This document shows, one piece after another, positions 35,969 through 43,955 of a stretch of DNA of 64,000 nucleotides. The DNA comes from Thermoflexus hugenholtzii (GTDB lineage: Bacteria; Chloroflexota; Anaerolineae; Thermoflexales; Thermoflexaceae). The first letter of the stretch is position 1. Each line of letters begins with the position of its first letter. The notes below the pieces were generated by a model. The model did not search any database. It was not told where the DNA came from and saw only the letters and a program-made list of their open reading frames with translations. The stretch lies in NCBI RefSeq assembly GCF_018771565.1, contig NZ_CP076326.1:930001-994000 (forward strand), written 5' to 3'. A program made the translations under genes and the position numbers.

Positions 35969-36367
35969 TTACGGTGTAACTTCCCCTTTCTCCAGTTTCT
36001 CTAACTGACGAAAATGTTGCTCACGCTCGATTTTGGCCCCCTGGATGATTTCGATGGCTTTATTGTGATCATAGCCGCCTAAAATCAGGAAGTAATACCC
36101 ATGCCACCAGAAATCTGGCTCGCAAGTCGGAGATGATAGTCGTTCTAATATTTCTATTTTCTCTGATGGTTCCTCTGATGGCCAAAGATTTGGGTTCTCA
36201 TGGGCACGCTGAGCCAGCTCCCGAAGCTGGGCATGGGGGAAGCAGCGAGGGGGGTCCAGTTCGGCCTGGGGAGGTGTAGGACCAGCGACCGGGCCTGCCC
36301 CCAGGCTGCCCAGACCCAGCGCCAGGGCCAGCAGGAGGCGTCCCCCAACCGCGCGCAGCCTGAACAT
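35969..36367 (-). CDS. Small secreted protein of unknown function
   Basis: This 132-residue protein starts with a clear signal peptide (RLLLALALGLGSLGAGPVAG). The mature part is hydrophilic, with two Cys (Cys42 and Cys82 region: PPRCFPHAQ, SPTCEPDFWW) that could form a disulfide, and a charged C-terminal helix (KIEREQHFRQLEKLEKGE). No family recognised. A ggagg site precedes ATG 36367. About 30 nt upstream lies one of three copies of a shared promoter module, linking it to the genes at 37534 and 42635. Its AT-rich 3' part contrasts with the GC-rich surroundings. Confidence 0.8.
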   Translation of the reverse strand: MFRLRAVGGRLLLALALGLGSLGAGPVAGPTPPQAELDPPRCFPHAQLRELAQRAHENPNLWPSEEPSEKIEILERLSSPTCEPDFWWHGYYFLILGGYDHNKAIEIIQGAKIEREQHFRQLEKLEKGEVTP

Positions 36368-36400
36368 GGCTTTCCTCCCTCATTGGGATTTCCTGAACTC

Positions 36401-36479
36401 ATTGTCCTCAGCCGCTCCACGGTGCGCAGCCGTATTTTCCACAGGGGAGAGCCTGTGAATTTCCTCAGGGGGTTCCCTG
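36401..36479 (-). promoter_or_regulatory. Shared promoter module, copy A
   Basis: Read on the minus strand from 36479: a CAGGG...CCCTG hairpin, the invariant CCCCTGAGGAAA, the inverted repeat CACAGG-N6-CCTGTG (36457-36440), then GGAAAATACGG, a -35-like CTGCGC (36429-36424), exactly 17 nt, and a -10-like GACAAT (36406-36401). Predicted start ~36394, about 27 nt before the ATG of the secreted protein. The same layout is found at 37364-37441 and 42518-42596. Confidence 0.7.
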
Positions 36480-36531
36480 GGGAAGACCCCGGCATCCGGA
36501 TGCAGTGGGGCGTCCGGAGCGCGCGAATCCT

Positions 36532-37194
36532 TCACCCAGACCCATGCGCCTCCGGCGAATCGCCGGATGGGATCCGGAGCCATCCCCGGCGGATCGCCTC
36601 GCAAACCGCCGCGGCCTGGCTGTTCACCCCCAGCCGCTGGAAGATCTGGTTCAGGTGGTAGTCCACGGTCCGCGGGGAGATCCCCAGGCGTTCGGCAATG
36701 GCCCGGCGGGTAAGCCCTTCGGCCACCAGAGCCAGGACCTCCCGCTCCCGTTCGGTCAGCCCTTCCGATCCCCGGGATGATTGCTCCCGGGCGCGAGCGA
36801 GGATCTCCGGGCTGAAGGCGGTCAGGCCCCGCGCCACGCTTCGGACCGCTGTGACGATCGCTTCGAGGCCTTCGTGTTTGAGGAGGTAACCCTCCACGCC
36901 GAGGGCCAGCGCCTGGCGGACCAGGTCCGCCTCCTCGTAGGCGCTCAGCAGCAGGATGCGGATGGGCCAGCCGCGTTCCCGGATCTGCCGGGCGAGGGCG
37001 AGGCCGTCGCGACGGGGCAGGCGGATGTCGAGGATGGCCACATCGGGGCGGAGGGCCTCCAGCAGCGCCAAAGCCGTTTCTCCATCCCCTGCTTCCGCAA
37101 CCACCTGCATCCCGGGCTGCTGCTCGAGCAACACCCGCAGGCCCAGACGCAGGGGCGGGTGATCATCCGCCACCAGGATGCGGATCGGCTCCAT
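36532..37194 (-). CDS. NarL/LuxR-type response regulator
   Basis: This 220-residue two-component regulator has a receiver domain with acidic pocket ADDH and phosphoacceptor Asp56 ([12 protein letters not shown]), the switch Ser/Thr in LLSAYEE and Lys in YLLKHEG. A LuxR-type DNA-binding domain follows ([40 protein letters not shown]). ATG 37194 is the natural start; longer open frame is shadow. No kinase gene adjoins it; the nearest is the orphan kinase at 45410. It lies exactly between two copies of the shared promoter module, making it a candidate regulator of that set. That link is inference. Confidence 0.93.
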   Translation of the reverse strand: MEPIRILVADDHPPLRLGLRVLLEQQPGMQVVAEAGDGETALALLEALRPDVAILDIRLPRRDGLALARQIRERGWPIRILLLSAYEEADLVRQALALGVEGYLLKHEGLEAIVTAVRSVARGLTAFSPEILARAREQSSRGSEGLTEREREVLALVAEGLTRRAIAERLGISPRTVDYHLNQIFQRLGVNSQAAAVCEAIRRGWLRIPSGDSPEAHGSG

Positions 37195-37363
37195 CTCCGA
37201 TTGTCGCCCCCCGGATTCGTCCGCTCTAACTATAGCATATCCAAAGGGGGACGGCCAGGCGCCCTGGGACGGCGTGTGGGCTTCCACCCGCAACATCGGC
37301 GAGAAGCCCCGAGGGACCGCTTCCGGATTCGAAGTTCTGAGCATGGGGCCCTGGTCATCGTTC

Positions 37364-37441
37364 CAGGGTTCCCCTGAGGAAAAGCACAGGGGGGCCCCTG
37401 TGGAAACCACGGTTGTGGGCGAATCGGAAGACGAGTAGAAT
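37364..37441 (+). promoter_or_regulatory. Shared promoter module, copy B
   Basis: In order: CAGGGTTCCCCTGAGGAAA, a perfect inverted repeat CACAGG-ggggcc-CCTGTG (37385-37402), GGAAACCACGG, a -35-like TTGTGG (37413-37418), 17 nt, and a -10-like TAGAAT (37436-37441). Predicted start ~37448. It faces the low-GC membrane gene at 37534. Confidence 0.72.
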
Positions 37442-37533
37442 ATAAGCGAAAAGGCTTGCTGTTGTTTATCACAGCTTATTTGATCAAAAATGAATAAATA
37501 TCTGTTTATTCGTATTTTTTACTAGCAAACGGT

Positions 37534-37983
37534 TTGGTTTTTCTCGTTTTGACTTGGTTCTTTTTGTGCTGGTTTGTGAGTCTCACGGTTGGAAGGCTTC
37601 TGGCGCCGTGGGATCAATGGCTCCGTTTCGCTCCTCCACCTAACACCTGGGAGCGCCAATTGAATGATTTCTTTAGCCAAGATGTCGTCCAGATCATGAT
37701 TGCCATGCTTATTGTTGTATTAAGCGGAATTTTGTTCTTGTTTGGGATCTTCCGTAATCCTCAAAATCGAATTCTGTTGCCTTTGGCTTTCGCGCTTACC
37801 AACCTTCTCTATCTCATACTTTCCTTTCTGATTATCATACTCACAAACTTGATCGATCTGCGGTTGATCCAATCTCAATCATCCGTAGATATCGGATATC
37901 ATCGAATTTGGCCCGAAATTTTGCTTCAAGGAATCCTCCTCGGTTTACTTATTTGGATTCAATATAAAATATCGACCGGCTAA
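37534..37983 (+). CDS. Low-GC small membrane protein of unknown function (5' end uncertain)
   Basis: The 149-residue open frame has about four hydrophobic segments: FLVLTWFFLCWFVSL, VQIMIAMLIVVLSGILFLFG, LLYLILSFLIIILTNL and ILLQGILLGLLIWI. Base composition is strikingly AT-rich against its neighbours. The frame can only start at TTG 37534 with no ribosome site. An ATG at 37490 in another frame reads [11 protein letters not shown] and stops at 37523, after a run of six T at 37515-37520; a -1 slip there would join it to the long frame. The gene may thus be frameshifted, use programmed slippage, or start at TTG. Copy B of the shared promoter module precedes it. Confidence 0.6.
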   Translation: MVFLVLTWFFLCWFVSLTVGRLLAPWDQWLRFAPPPNTWERQLNDFFSQDVVQIMIAMLIVVLSGILFLFGIFRNPQNRILLPLAFALTNLLYLILSFLIIILTNLIDLRLIQSQSSVDIGYHRIWPEILLQGILLGLLIWIQYKISTG

Positions 37984-38052
37984 AATCAATTTTTGACCAA
38001 AATATTAAATCTTAATACCCGAAAAATCAGCTAATTCGATGGGAAAAGACCG

Positions 38053-39966
38053 ATGGCTCGCATTCTGGAGGCCCCTGGGTGCATCCCGGTGATCCTGGTT
38101 CTGTTGGCCCATGGATGGGGTGCCCTCAGTTTGCTCGCTTTCGGATTACGGGCGGACGGATGGGTGCTCCATCCGGTCGCGGTGCTCTACATGGCGGGCA
38201 TCGTGCTCTTTGGGGCAGCCTGGCTTTTCCGAGGACCCCCTGCGACGGAGCGGCCGCTTCGACTGGTTCTTCCCCCGATGCTGACCCTTTCCCTTCTCCA
38301 CGCCTGGACGGCGACAGCGGATCTGGGCGGAGCCCGATACGCTCCGTATGATCCCTCAGAGCCCCGGGATCTCCTGATCCTCCTGCATGTCGGGATCGCC
38401 GCGCTCATCGCCGGGATGGCGGCCCTCTACCGCTGGCCGGAGCTGCTCCGGGCCGGCGTGCTGGCCCAGGGCATCGTGCTCCTGCTGGACCCCGGGCTCT
38501 GGGCCGCTTTGGTCCACGGAGGGTGGCCTGTGTGGTCCGCTTTCCCATCCCTCACCCTGCTCCCCGTGCTGTATGGGCTGGGAGCGGCGGCCCTCAGTGT
38601 TTCGTTCCCCCGGCGGGCCGGGATCGGGATCGGGGCGGGCCTGGCGTTCGGGCTGGTCAGCCTGGGATGGGCCGCTGGGCGGGGCGCCCTGGTGTTCCGT
38701 GAACCCTTTGAAGCCGCGTTATGGGGAGGCCTCGCCCTGGCCGGATGGGCCCTGATCGCTCCGATGCCGGCCCTCGCCGCCCTCGCGGTCCTCCCCAGGG
38801 ATGCGGAAGAGCCCCCGCGCTTCCCCTGGGAGGCCTACGCGCTCTTCCTGTGGTTCCCGACCGCGATCGCGGCGGATCTTCTGACGCCCGGGGGCGATGG
38901 ATTGCCGGCCGCCGGATCCGTCCAGCCGTGGGTGGATCCCGATCAGGTGGTCCCCGATGCATGGTGGCCGACGATCTACTGGGCTGGCGCGCTGCTCACG
39001 TGGATCCACCGGCTGGCTCCGTTGATCCTCCTTCCATCTTTCATCGAAGGATTTCGATGGATTCGAACCCGCCGGTGGCGGGCGCTGTGGCCGGTCTCCC
39101 CCGCCGGCGCGGCCGTCCTGGGCGGGGTGGCGTTGATCGGGACAGCGCTCTGGCCTCCGGCGATAGGGGATCCGGATGATCCGCTCCTGTTCTTCTCTCC
39201 TCTGTGGGTGCTGATGTGGATGCTGTTTGGGCTCCTCGGCTGGGTGCTGGCAGCGCGGGGCCTGGAACACGCCCACGGTCCCTGGTCCCGCTGGTTCTGG
39301 CGGAGCGCCTTCTTCCTCTTCGCCGGGTTGTGGCTGGGCCTGGTGGTCTGGATGATCGGAGCCTTATCCGGATGGGGACGAGGGTTAACCCCTGGCCCGA
39401 GCACGATCTTCGCCCACCGGACGGCCGGAGCGTTGCTGCTCCTATATGGGGTGGCCGGAGCCGCCGGTCTGACGGCAGGGTTTCGAGCCGTGTGGGAGTG
39501 GATCCTCCAGGAGTCCCCCGGGCGAGGGAAGGCGTTCCTTCGAGCCGGCATCGCGCCGGCTCTCCCCCTCCTCCTGCTGGGGGCCTTCGTCGGGTGGATG
39601 ACCACCCTGCCGGTCCTTCGAACCGTCCCCCCGGCTGGGGCGCGCGAAGTGCCTCCGGATATCGTCATCGTGGTGGAGCTCGGCCCTCCGCGGGGCGGGC
39701 GGATCCGGGAGCTCCTCTTCGGATCCGGAGGCGGAGGTGGGATCTCCGTTCGATATGCGGATACCGGGGAAACGATCCCGGGCATCACGCGCTGGCAGGA
39801 CATGGAGCTCTCTTTCGATCCGGAGTTTCCTCTGCGCCCTCAGGCCCCGGTGGAGGTGCGGATCTTCCGATGGGGTGAGCGCCCTTATCGGTTCCGCTTC
39901 ACCACGGGAGGTTCGGGGTCTTCGCCTGTTCCTTCCTTGCATGACCCGCTGGCTTTCCCCCGCTGA
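38053..39966 (+). CDS. Large polytopic membrane protein of unknown function
   Basis: This is a 637-residue protein with roughly a dozen transmembrane helices in the first ~530 residues and a final ~100-residue soluble domain. That domain carries a glycine run (GSGGGGG) and a beta-rich segment (VEVRIFRWGERPYRFRFTTGG), probably extracytoplasmic. His residues occur within or near helices (LLHVG, TWIHRLAP, LLHAW), so haem binding cannot be excluded, but no oxidase or transporter signature is recognisable. Codon use is GC-rich, unlike the low-GC gene just before it. The leader between them (37984-38052) is very AT-rich. Confidence 0.82.
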   Translation: MARILEAPGCIPVILVLLAHGWGALSLLAFGLRADGWVLHPVAVLYMAGIVLFGAAWLFRGPPATERPLRLVLPPMLTLSLLHAWTATADLGGARYAPYDPSEPRDLLILLHVGIAALIAGMAALYRWPELLRAGVLAQGIVLLLDPGLWAALVHGGWPVWSAFPSLTLLPVLYGLGAAALSVSFPRRAGIGIGAGLAFGLVSLGWAAGRGALVFREPFEAALWGGLALAGWALIAPMPALAALAVLPRDAEEPPRFPWEAYALFLWFPTAIAADLLTPGGDGLPAAGSVQPWVDPDQVVPDAWWPTIYWAGALLTWIHRLAPLILLPSFIEGFRWIRTRRWRALWPVSPAGAAVLGGVALIGTALWPPAIGDPDDPLLFFSPLWVLMWMLFGLLGWVLAARGLEHAHGPWSRWFWRSAFFLFAGLWLGLVVWMIGALSGWGRGLTPGPSTIFAHRTAGALLLLYGVAGAAGLTAGFRAVWEWILQESPGRGKAFLRAGIAPALPLLLLGAFVGWMTTLPVLRTVPPAGAREVPPDIVIVVELGPPRGGRIRELLFGSGGGGGISVRYADTGETIPGITRWQDMELSFDPEFPLRPQAPVEVRIFRWGERPYRFRFTTGGSGSSPVPSLHDPLAFPR

Positions 39967-40012
39967 TCCGTCTCTTCCCGAAGCAGCTCGGAAGGCGGGG
40001 CCTTTTTCCCGC

Positions 40013-40735
40013 TCACTGCGATGGGAGGAGCTTCGACGCGGCCGCTGCGTCCACCAGCCACAGCACGCGGCCCTGCCCCGGGCGGACCCCCTGCGCAGGC
40101 CAGCGGAGGGGATCGAAAGGTCCCTCCCACACGGCCCGCAGGATCTCCGCTTTGCGCGCCCCGGTCACCAGGAAGACCACCCGACGCGCCTGGTTCAGGA
40201 TCGGCAGCGTCAGGGTCACCCGCGGTGGATCCGCTTCTGGCACGGCGGCCACCCAGCGCCTCGGCTCCGTCACCGCCGGATGAGAGGGGAACAGGGAGGC
40301 CGTGTGGCCGTCCTCCCCCAGGCCCAGGAAAACCAGATCGAAGCGCGGGGGCGCTTCCCTGAAGAACGATCGCAAAAGCGCCTCATAGCGGACGGCGGCC
40401 GTCTCCGGGTCCCCCTCGCACGGGATCGGATGGACCTGATGGGCGGGGATGGGGACGTGGCGCAGGAGGGCCTCGTGGGCCATCCGGGCGTTGCGGCGCG
40501 GATCCTCGAAGGGGACGCATCGTTCGTCGCCCCAGAAGACGTGCACGGCCTCCCAGGGGACCGCATCGCGGCATTCCGGGCAGGCCAGCCGTTCGTAAGT
40601 CCGGCGTGGGGTCTGCCCGCCGGAGAGGGCGACGACGAACCGTCCGGTGTTTCGAACAGCCCGTTGCGCGGCGCGGACGAAGAGGGCCGCCGCCGCCTCG
40701 CTGAGCGCTTCTGCATCGGCGAAGATGCGGATCAT
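40013..40735 (-). CDS. pgl: 6-Phosphogluconolactonase
   Basis: This 240-residue enzyme hydrolyses 6-phosphogluconolactone, the second step of the oxidative pentose phosphate pathway. [47 protein letters not shown] and [19 protein letters not shown] are the family hallmarks. The true start is ATG 40735 ([11 protein letters not shown]), which overlaps the zwf stop (ATGA); the longer open frame upstream shadows zwf. Confidence 0.95.
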   Translation of the reverse strand: MIRIFADAEALSEAAAALFVRAAQRAVRNTGRFVVALSGGQTPRRTYERLACPECRDAVPWEAVHVFWGDERCVPFEDPRRNARMAHEALLRHVPIPAHQVHPIPCEGDPETAAVRYEALLRSFFREAPPRFDLVFLGLGEDGHTASLFPSHPAVTEPRRWVAAVPEADPPRVTLTLPILNQARRVVFLVTGARKAEILRAVWEGPFDPLRWPAQGVRPGQGRVLWLVDAAAASKLLPSQ

Positions 40736-42258
40736 TTCGATGTCGCTCCATCGGCCTCCAGGATGGTGGGGAGATCCCAGGATCGACCGTCGCGGGCGAT
40801 GAGGGCCTCCGCGGCCGAGGGGCCCCACGTGCCGGCTGGATAGTTCGGGAAGTCCGCGGGGGGCTGGGCGGACCAGGCCTCCAGGATGGGCTGGATCACC
40901 TCCCAGGCCGCCTCCACCCAGGCGGCGTCCAGGGATTGGGTGGTGTCCCCCCGGATGAGATCCAGGAGCAGGGTCTCGTAGGCCTCGGGCGGGCGGCTCC
41001 CGAACATCTCCTCGTAGAGAAAGTGCATGTCCACCGGCTGGAGGCGCATCACCGGCCCCGGGATCTTGGCCTGGAAGCGGAAGAGGACGCCCTCCGCCGG
41101 TTGCAGGCGCAGGATCAGGCGGTTGGGCTGCCAGGAGCGGACGGCGGACTCCGGGAACGCTCGGTGGGGAACCGGCCGGAAGGTGATGGAGACCTCCGAA
41201 GCCCGGACCGGGAGGCGCTTGCCGGTGCGCAGGTAGAAGGGCACTCCCTGCCAGCGCCAGTTGTCGATGAAGAGCTTCAGGGCCGCGTAGGTTTCGGTGT
41301 TCGATTGGGGATCCACGCCGGGCTCCTCCCGATAGGCCGGGATCTCCTCCCCGGCCAGGCGGCCCCGTCCATACTGGCCGCGCACCGCGTAGAGGTGGAC
41401 CTGATCCGGAGGGATGGGGCGGATGGCCCGCAGCACCTCGAGCTTCTTGTGATGGATCTCCTCCGGCGTGAGGGAGACGGGGGGCTCCATGGCGATCAGG
41501 CAAAGGATCTGCAGCAGGTGGCTCTGGACCATGTCGCGGAGGGCGCCGGTCTGGTCGTAGTAGCCGCCCCGGTGTTCGACCCCCACCGTCTCGGCGACGG
41601 TGATCTGCACGTGGTCGATATACTGGCGGTTCCACACCGGCTCGAAGAAGGCGTTGGCGAAGCGCAGGGCCAGGATGTTCTGGACCGTGTCCTTGCCCAG
41701 GTAGTGGTCCAGGCGGTAGATCTGGCTTTCCGTCAGAAACTGGCGCAGGCGCGCGTTGAGCCGGCGGGCGGAAGGCAGGTCGTGGCCGAAGGGCTTCTCG
41801 ATCACCACGCGGTGGCGCGAGGGGTCCTTCACCAGGCCGGCCGCGCTCAGGTGGTCCACGATGGTCTCCGTGACGCCCGGAGGAACCGCCAGATAGAAGA
41901 TATGATGGGTCACCTCCAGGTCCGCGCCATCCATGGTCTGGAGCCGCTGGCTCAGGGCCGCATAGAGGGCGGGGTCATCGTAGTCGCCCTGCAGATAGAA
42001 GAGGCGTTCTGCGAAGCTCATCCAGGTGGATTCATCCGGGCGATGGCGGGCAAAGCGCTGGACGCCGTCCAGAAGACGGGCGCGGAAGGACGCGTCGTCC
42101 ATCGCGCTCCGCGCGATGCCGAGGATCGCCCAGCGCGCCGGCAGCCAGCCGTCGCCGTAGAGATCGAAGAGGGCGGGGGCCAGCTTGCGCCAGACCAGGT
42201 CGCCGCTGGCGCCGAAGAGAACGAGGGCGATGGGCGGGTAAGAGACGGGTGGTTTCAT
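40732..42258 (-). CDS. zwf: Glucose-6-phosphate 1-dehydrogenase
   Basis: This 508-residue enzyme oxidises glucose 6-phosphate and makes NAD(P)[20 protein letters not shown] is the dinucleotide site and [22 protein letters not shown] contains the catalytic His region, with the usual EKPFGHDL segment. It is translationally coupled to pgl. The NADPH made here could be exchanged with H2 by the group 3b hydrogenase. No gnd gene lies beside it. Confidence 0.96.
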   Translation of the reverse strand: MKPPVSYPPIALVLFGASGDLVWRKLAPALFDLYGDGWLPARWAILGIARSAMDDASFRARLLDGVQRFARHRPDESTWMSFAERLFYLQGDYDDPALYAALSQRLQTMDGADLEVTHHIFYLAVPPGVTETIVDHLSAAGLVKDPSRHRVVIEKPFGHDLPSARRLNARLRQFLTESQIYRLDHYLGKDTVQNILALRFANAFFEPVWNRQYIDHVQITVAETVGVEHRGGYYDQTGALRDMVQSHLLQILCLIAMEPPVSLTPEEIHHKKLEVLRAIRPIPPDQVHLYAVRGQYGRGRLAGEEIPAYREEPGVDPQSNTETYAALKLFIDNWRWQGVPFYLRTGKRLPVRASEVSITFRPVPHRAFPESAVRSWQPNRLILRLQPAEGVLFRFQAKIPGPVMRLQPVDMHFLYEEMFGSRPPEAYETLLLDLIRGDTTQSLDAAWVEAAWEVIQPILEAWSAQPPADFPNYPAGTWGPSAAEALIARDGRSWDLPTILEADGATSK

Positions 42259-42517
42259 CCTGAGCCGCCGGGTTCAGGTTTCGCAAGACATGATACCAGC
42301 GAGTCAGGCGCATGGCGCTGCGGCCAAGCAGCCTTTTTCACTGAAGGGGATCGTGGACGCAGGCCATATGCCCTGAATGGGCTTGAAGAATGGGGCTCCC
42401 CCTCGGCTTCCTGGTCCAGGCGTTCCCGCGGAGCATTTCTTCAGGTTTCCCCTTCGCATCGCCTGGCGCCCAACGGGTTTGCGGCGCTCTGGGAGAGCAG
42501 GCCCCTGGTGGTTTCCA

Positions 42518-42596
42518 CAGGCTGGCCCCTGAGGAAAGACACAAGGGGGAACCTGTGGAAAATACGGTTGTGAAACCGAAGCGCGAAGGCTAAGAT
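42518..42596 (+). promoter_or_regulatory. Shared promoter module, copy C
   Basis: In order: CAGG...CCCCTGAGGAAA, an imperfect inverted repeat CACAAG-ggggaa-CCTGTG (42540-42557), GGAAAATACGG, a -35-like TTGTGA (42568-42573), 17 nt, and a -10-like TAAGAT (42591-42596). Predicted start ~42603, about 32 nt before the ATG at 42635. Spacing from the first CAGG to the -35 is 50 nt, against 50 in copy A and 49 in copy B. Apart from this module, the 376 nt between zwf and the 42635 gene show nothing recognisable. Confidence 0.72.
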
Positions 42597-42634
42597 GAGG
42601 GTGACTTCCACAATCTCTAGATGGGAGGAATCCG

Positions 42635-43096
42635 ATGAAGGCCCGCGACGCTATAAAGGGGGTTTTGGGGTTGATTCTACTAGGGATCTGGGTCACCGAT
42701 CCAACAGGTCCGTTTGCTCAGGCGGACAGCCCTCTGCCTCCTTCACCTGCTCCGGTTGCGGAGGATCCTGGTGGTGGAGGTGGATGGCTGTGGGCTCAGA
42801 TGATCGAGAAAGCGGATGGAAGCATAAACAAAACTTATCCAAGTTATTATTATCAAGGACAATATTATTGCGATAATGACGCTGATATTGATTATACGTT
42901 AGTATATAACATGAATTATGGGCAAAATCCCGATAGCTTGAGGTATTATTCAACAGATCGATTTATCATATGGTTTGGACCATCAGCTCTTAAGGGGTAT
43001 TCGTATACTTGGGACAAGGTTCATGTTTGTGTTGGAACATTGATTGATTTATCTCCACTTTCTTCTTTGATGAATGCAGTCTACCTTCACCAATAA
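42635..43096 (+). CDS. Low-GC secreted protein of unknown function
   Basis: This 153-residue protein has a signal peptide (AIKGVLGLILLGIWVTDPTGPFAQA), a Pro/Gly-rich linker (PLPPSPAPVAEDPGGGGG), and a Tyr/Asn-rich domain (YPSYYYQGQYYCDNDADIDYTLVYNMNYG) with two Cys that may pair. No family recognised. The 5' part is GC-rich like the chromosome, but the rest is strongly AT-rich. A gggagg site precedes the ATG. Copy C of the shared promoter module drives it, and the next gene, a membrane protein, starts 13 nt after its stop. Confidence 0.8.
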   Translation: MKARDAIKGVLGLILLGIWVTDPTGPFAQADSPLPPSPAPVAEDPGGGGGWLWAQMIEKADGSINKTYPSYYYQGQYYCDNDADIDYTLVYNMNYGQNPDSLRYYSTDRFIIWFGPSALKGYSYTWDKVHVCVGTLIDLSPLSSLMNAVYLHQ

Positions 43097-43109
43097 GGAG
43101 GAGTTTTAC

Positions 43110-43694
43110 ATGCATATTCTTTTATTCGGTATATTCTGGTGGTTATGGGGTGGTATTGTTTGGAATATTATATTTATTTTGCGGCTTGATCGATCATTGT
43201 TTGGAATAATCTACTGGGCTGGCATAGGTGGGGTGTGGACTTTGCTTAAAAGACGACGTCGGTTTCGCTATCCTCTTTGGTGGGGATGGTTTTTGGGTAT
43301 TGGAGCCGGGATAAGTAGCGGGGCACTCTGGATGAGATGGGAGCGGCTCTTGCAGGATACTCTTAATGTTGAATTATTGGCATTATTGGAATTTGTATTG
43401 TTTGGATTGATGCTGGGCATTTTTCAAGGACCTCTCTTTTCTTCAAAAATCCTTTCTTGGAAAACAATAGCATGGGCTGCAGCTACCGCGTTGAGCTGGA
43501 CTATCGGTGGCCTTATTCTGTGGATGATCGCTTCTCAGATTGGATATCTGTGTCCGGGATTTGATTGTTTCTCAGAATTTCACGAATCTATTCGTAAGAT
43601 CTTATGGTGGATAATTGTGGCAGTGACATTCATTGTAACAAGCAGTGTAATATCTTTGATTCAGGATATGATGATGCAGCGTTGGTCTGGATAG
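43110..43694 (+). CDS. Low-GC membrane protein of unknown function
   Basis: This 194-residue protein has about five hydrophobic helices, many Trp residues (FWWLWGGIVWNIIF, YPLWWGWFLGIGAG) and a basic cluster, LLKRRRRFRY. Near the end a short loop, YLCPGFDCFSEFHE, contains two Cys. No family recognised. ATG 43110 has an aaggagg site. It is probably co-transcribed with the secreted protein gene ahead; the pair may be an exported peptide and its membrane partner, but this is only suggested by arrangement. Confidence 0.75.
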   Translation: MHILLFGIFWWLWGGIVWNIIFILRLDRSLFGIIYWAGIGGVWTLLKRRRRFRYPLWWGWFLGIGAGISSGALWMRWERLLQDTLNVELLALLEFVLFGLMLGIFQGPLFSSKILSWKTIAWAAATALSWTIGGLILWMIASQIGYLCPGFDCFSEFHESIRKILWWIIVAVTFIVTSSVISLIQDMMMQRWSG

Positions 43695-43703
43695 GGAAGC
43701 CAT

Positions 43704-43728
43704 GTGTGAAAACTCCGTGCCTTCACAC
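43704..43728 (+). terminator. Weak hairpin after the low-GC gene pair
   Basis: GTGTGAA (43704-43710) pairs with TTCACAC (43722-43728), with an 11-nt loop and no T-run, just after the stop at 43694. It is a possible terminator or RNA-stabilising stem. The remaining ~230 nt up to the convergent gene at 43956 hold no supported gene. Confidence 0.3.
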
Positions 43729-43955
43729 GAGTACCCGGATCTTCCTTTAAATTGTCATTAATCAAAAGGAGTTACGCAGTTGAGACCCGACTGGGTCATT
43801 TCCACTGCCATATATGGGGTATTTTGGCTGATCACTCTCCATATGTTAGAATTCCTTCCTGTCAACTGCGTAAGTCTTAATAGTTTTTCAGAGGGTCGCT
43901 TGTTCGCAGAAAGGGCAAAGCAAGGTCTCAAGCAGGCTGAAGGATCCGCTCCTCT

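Noticed and set aside
35770-35979. Short plus-strand frames after the HIT gene
   Set aside because: Random Arg/Pro-rich sequence around a GC inverted repeat, no start signal.
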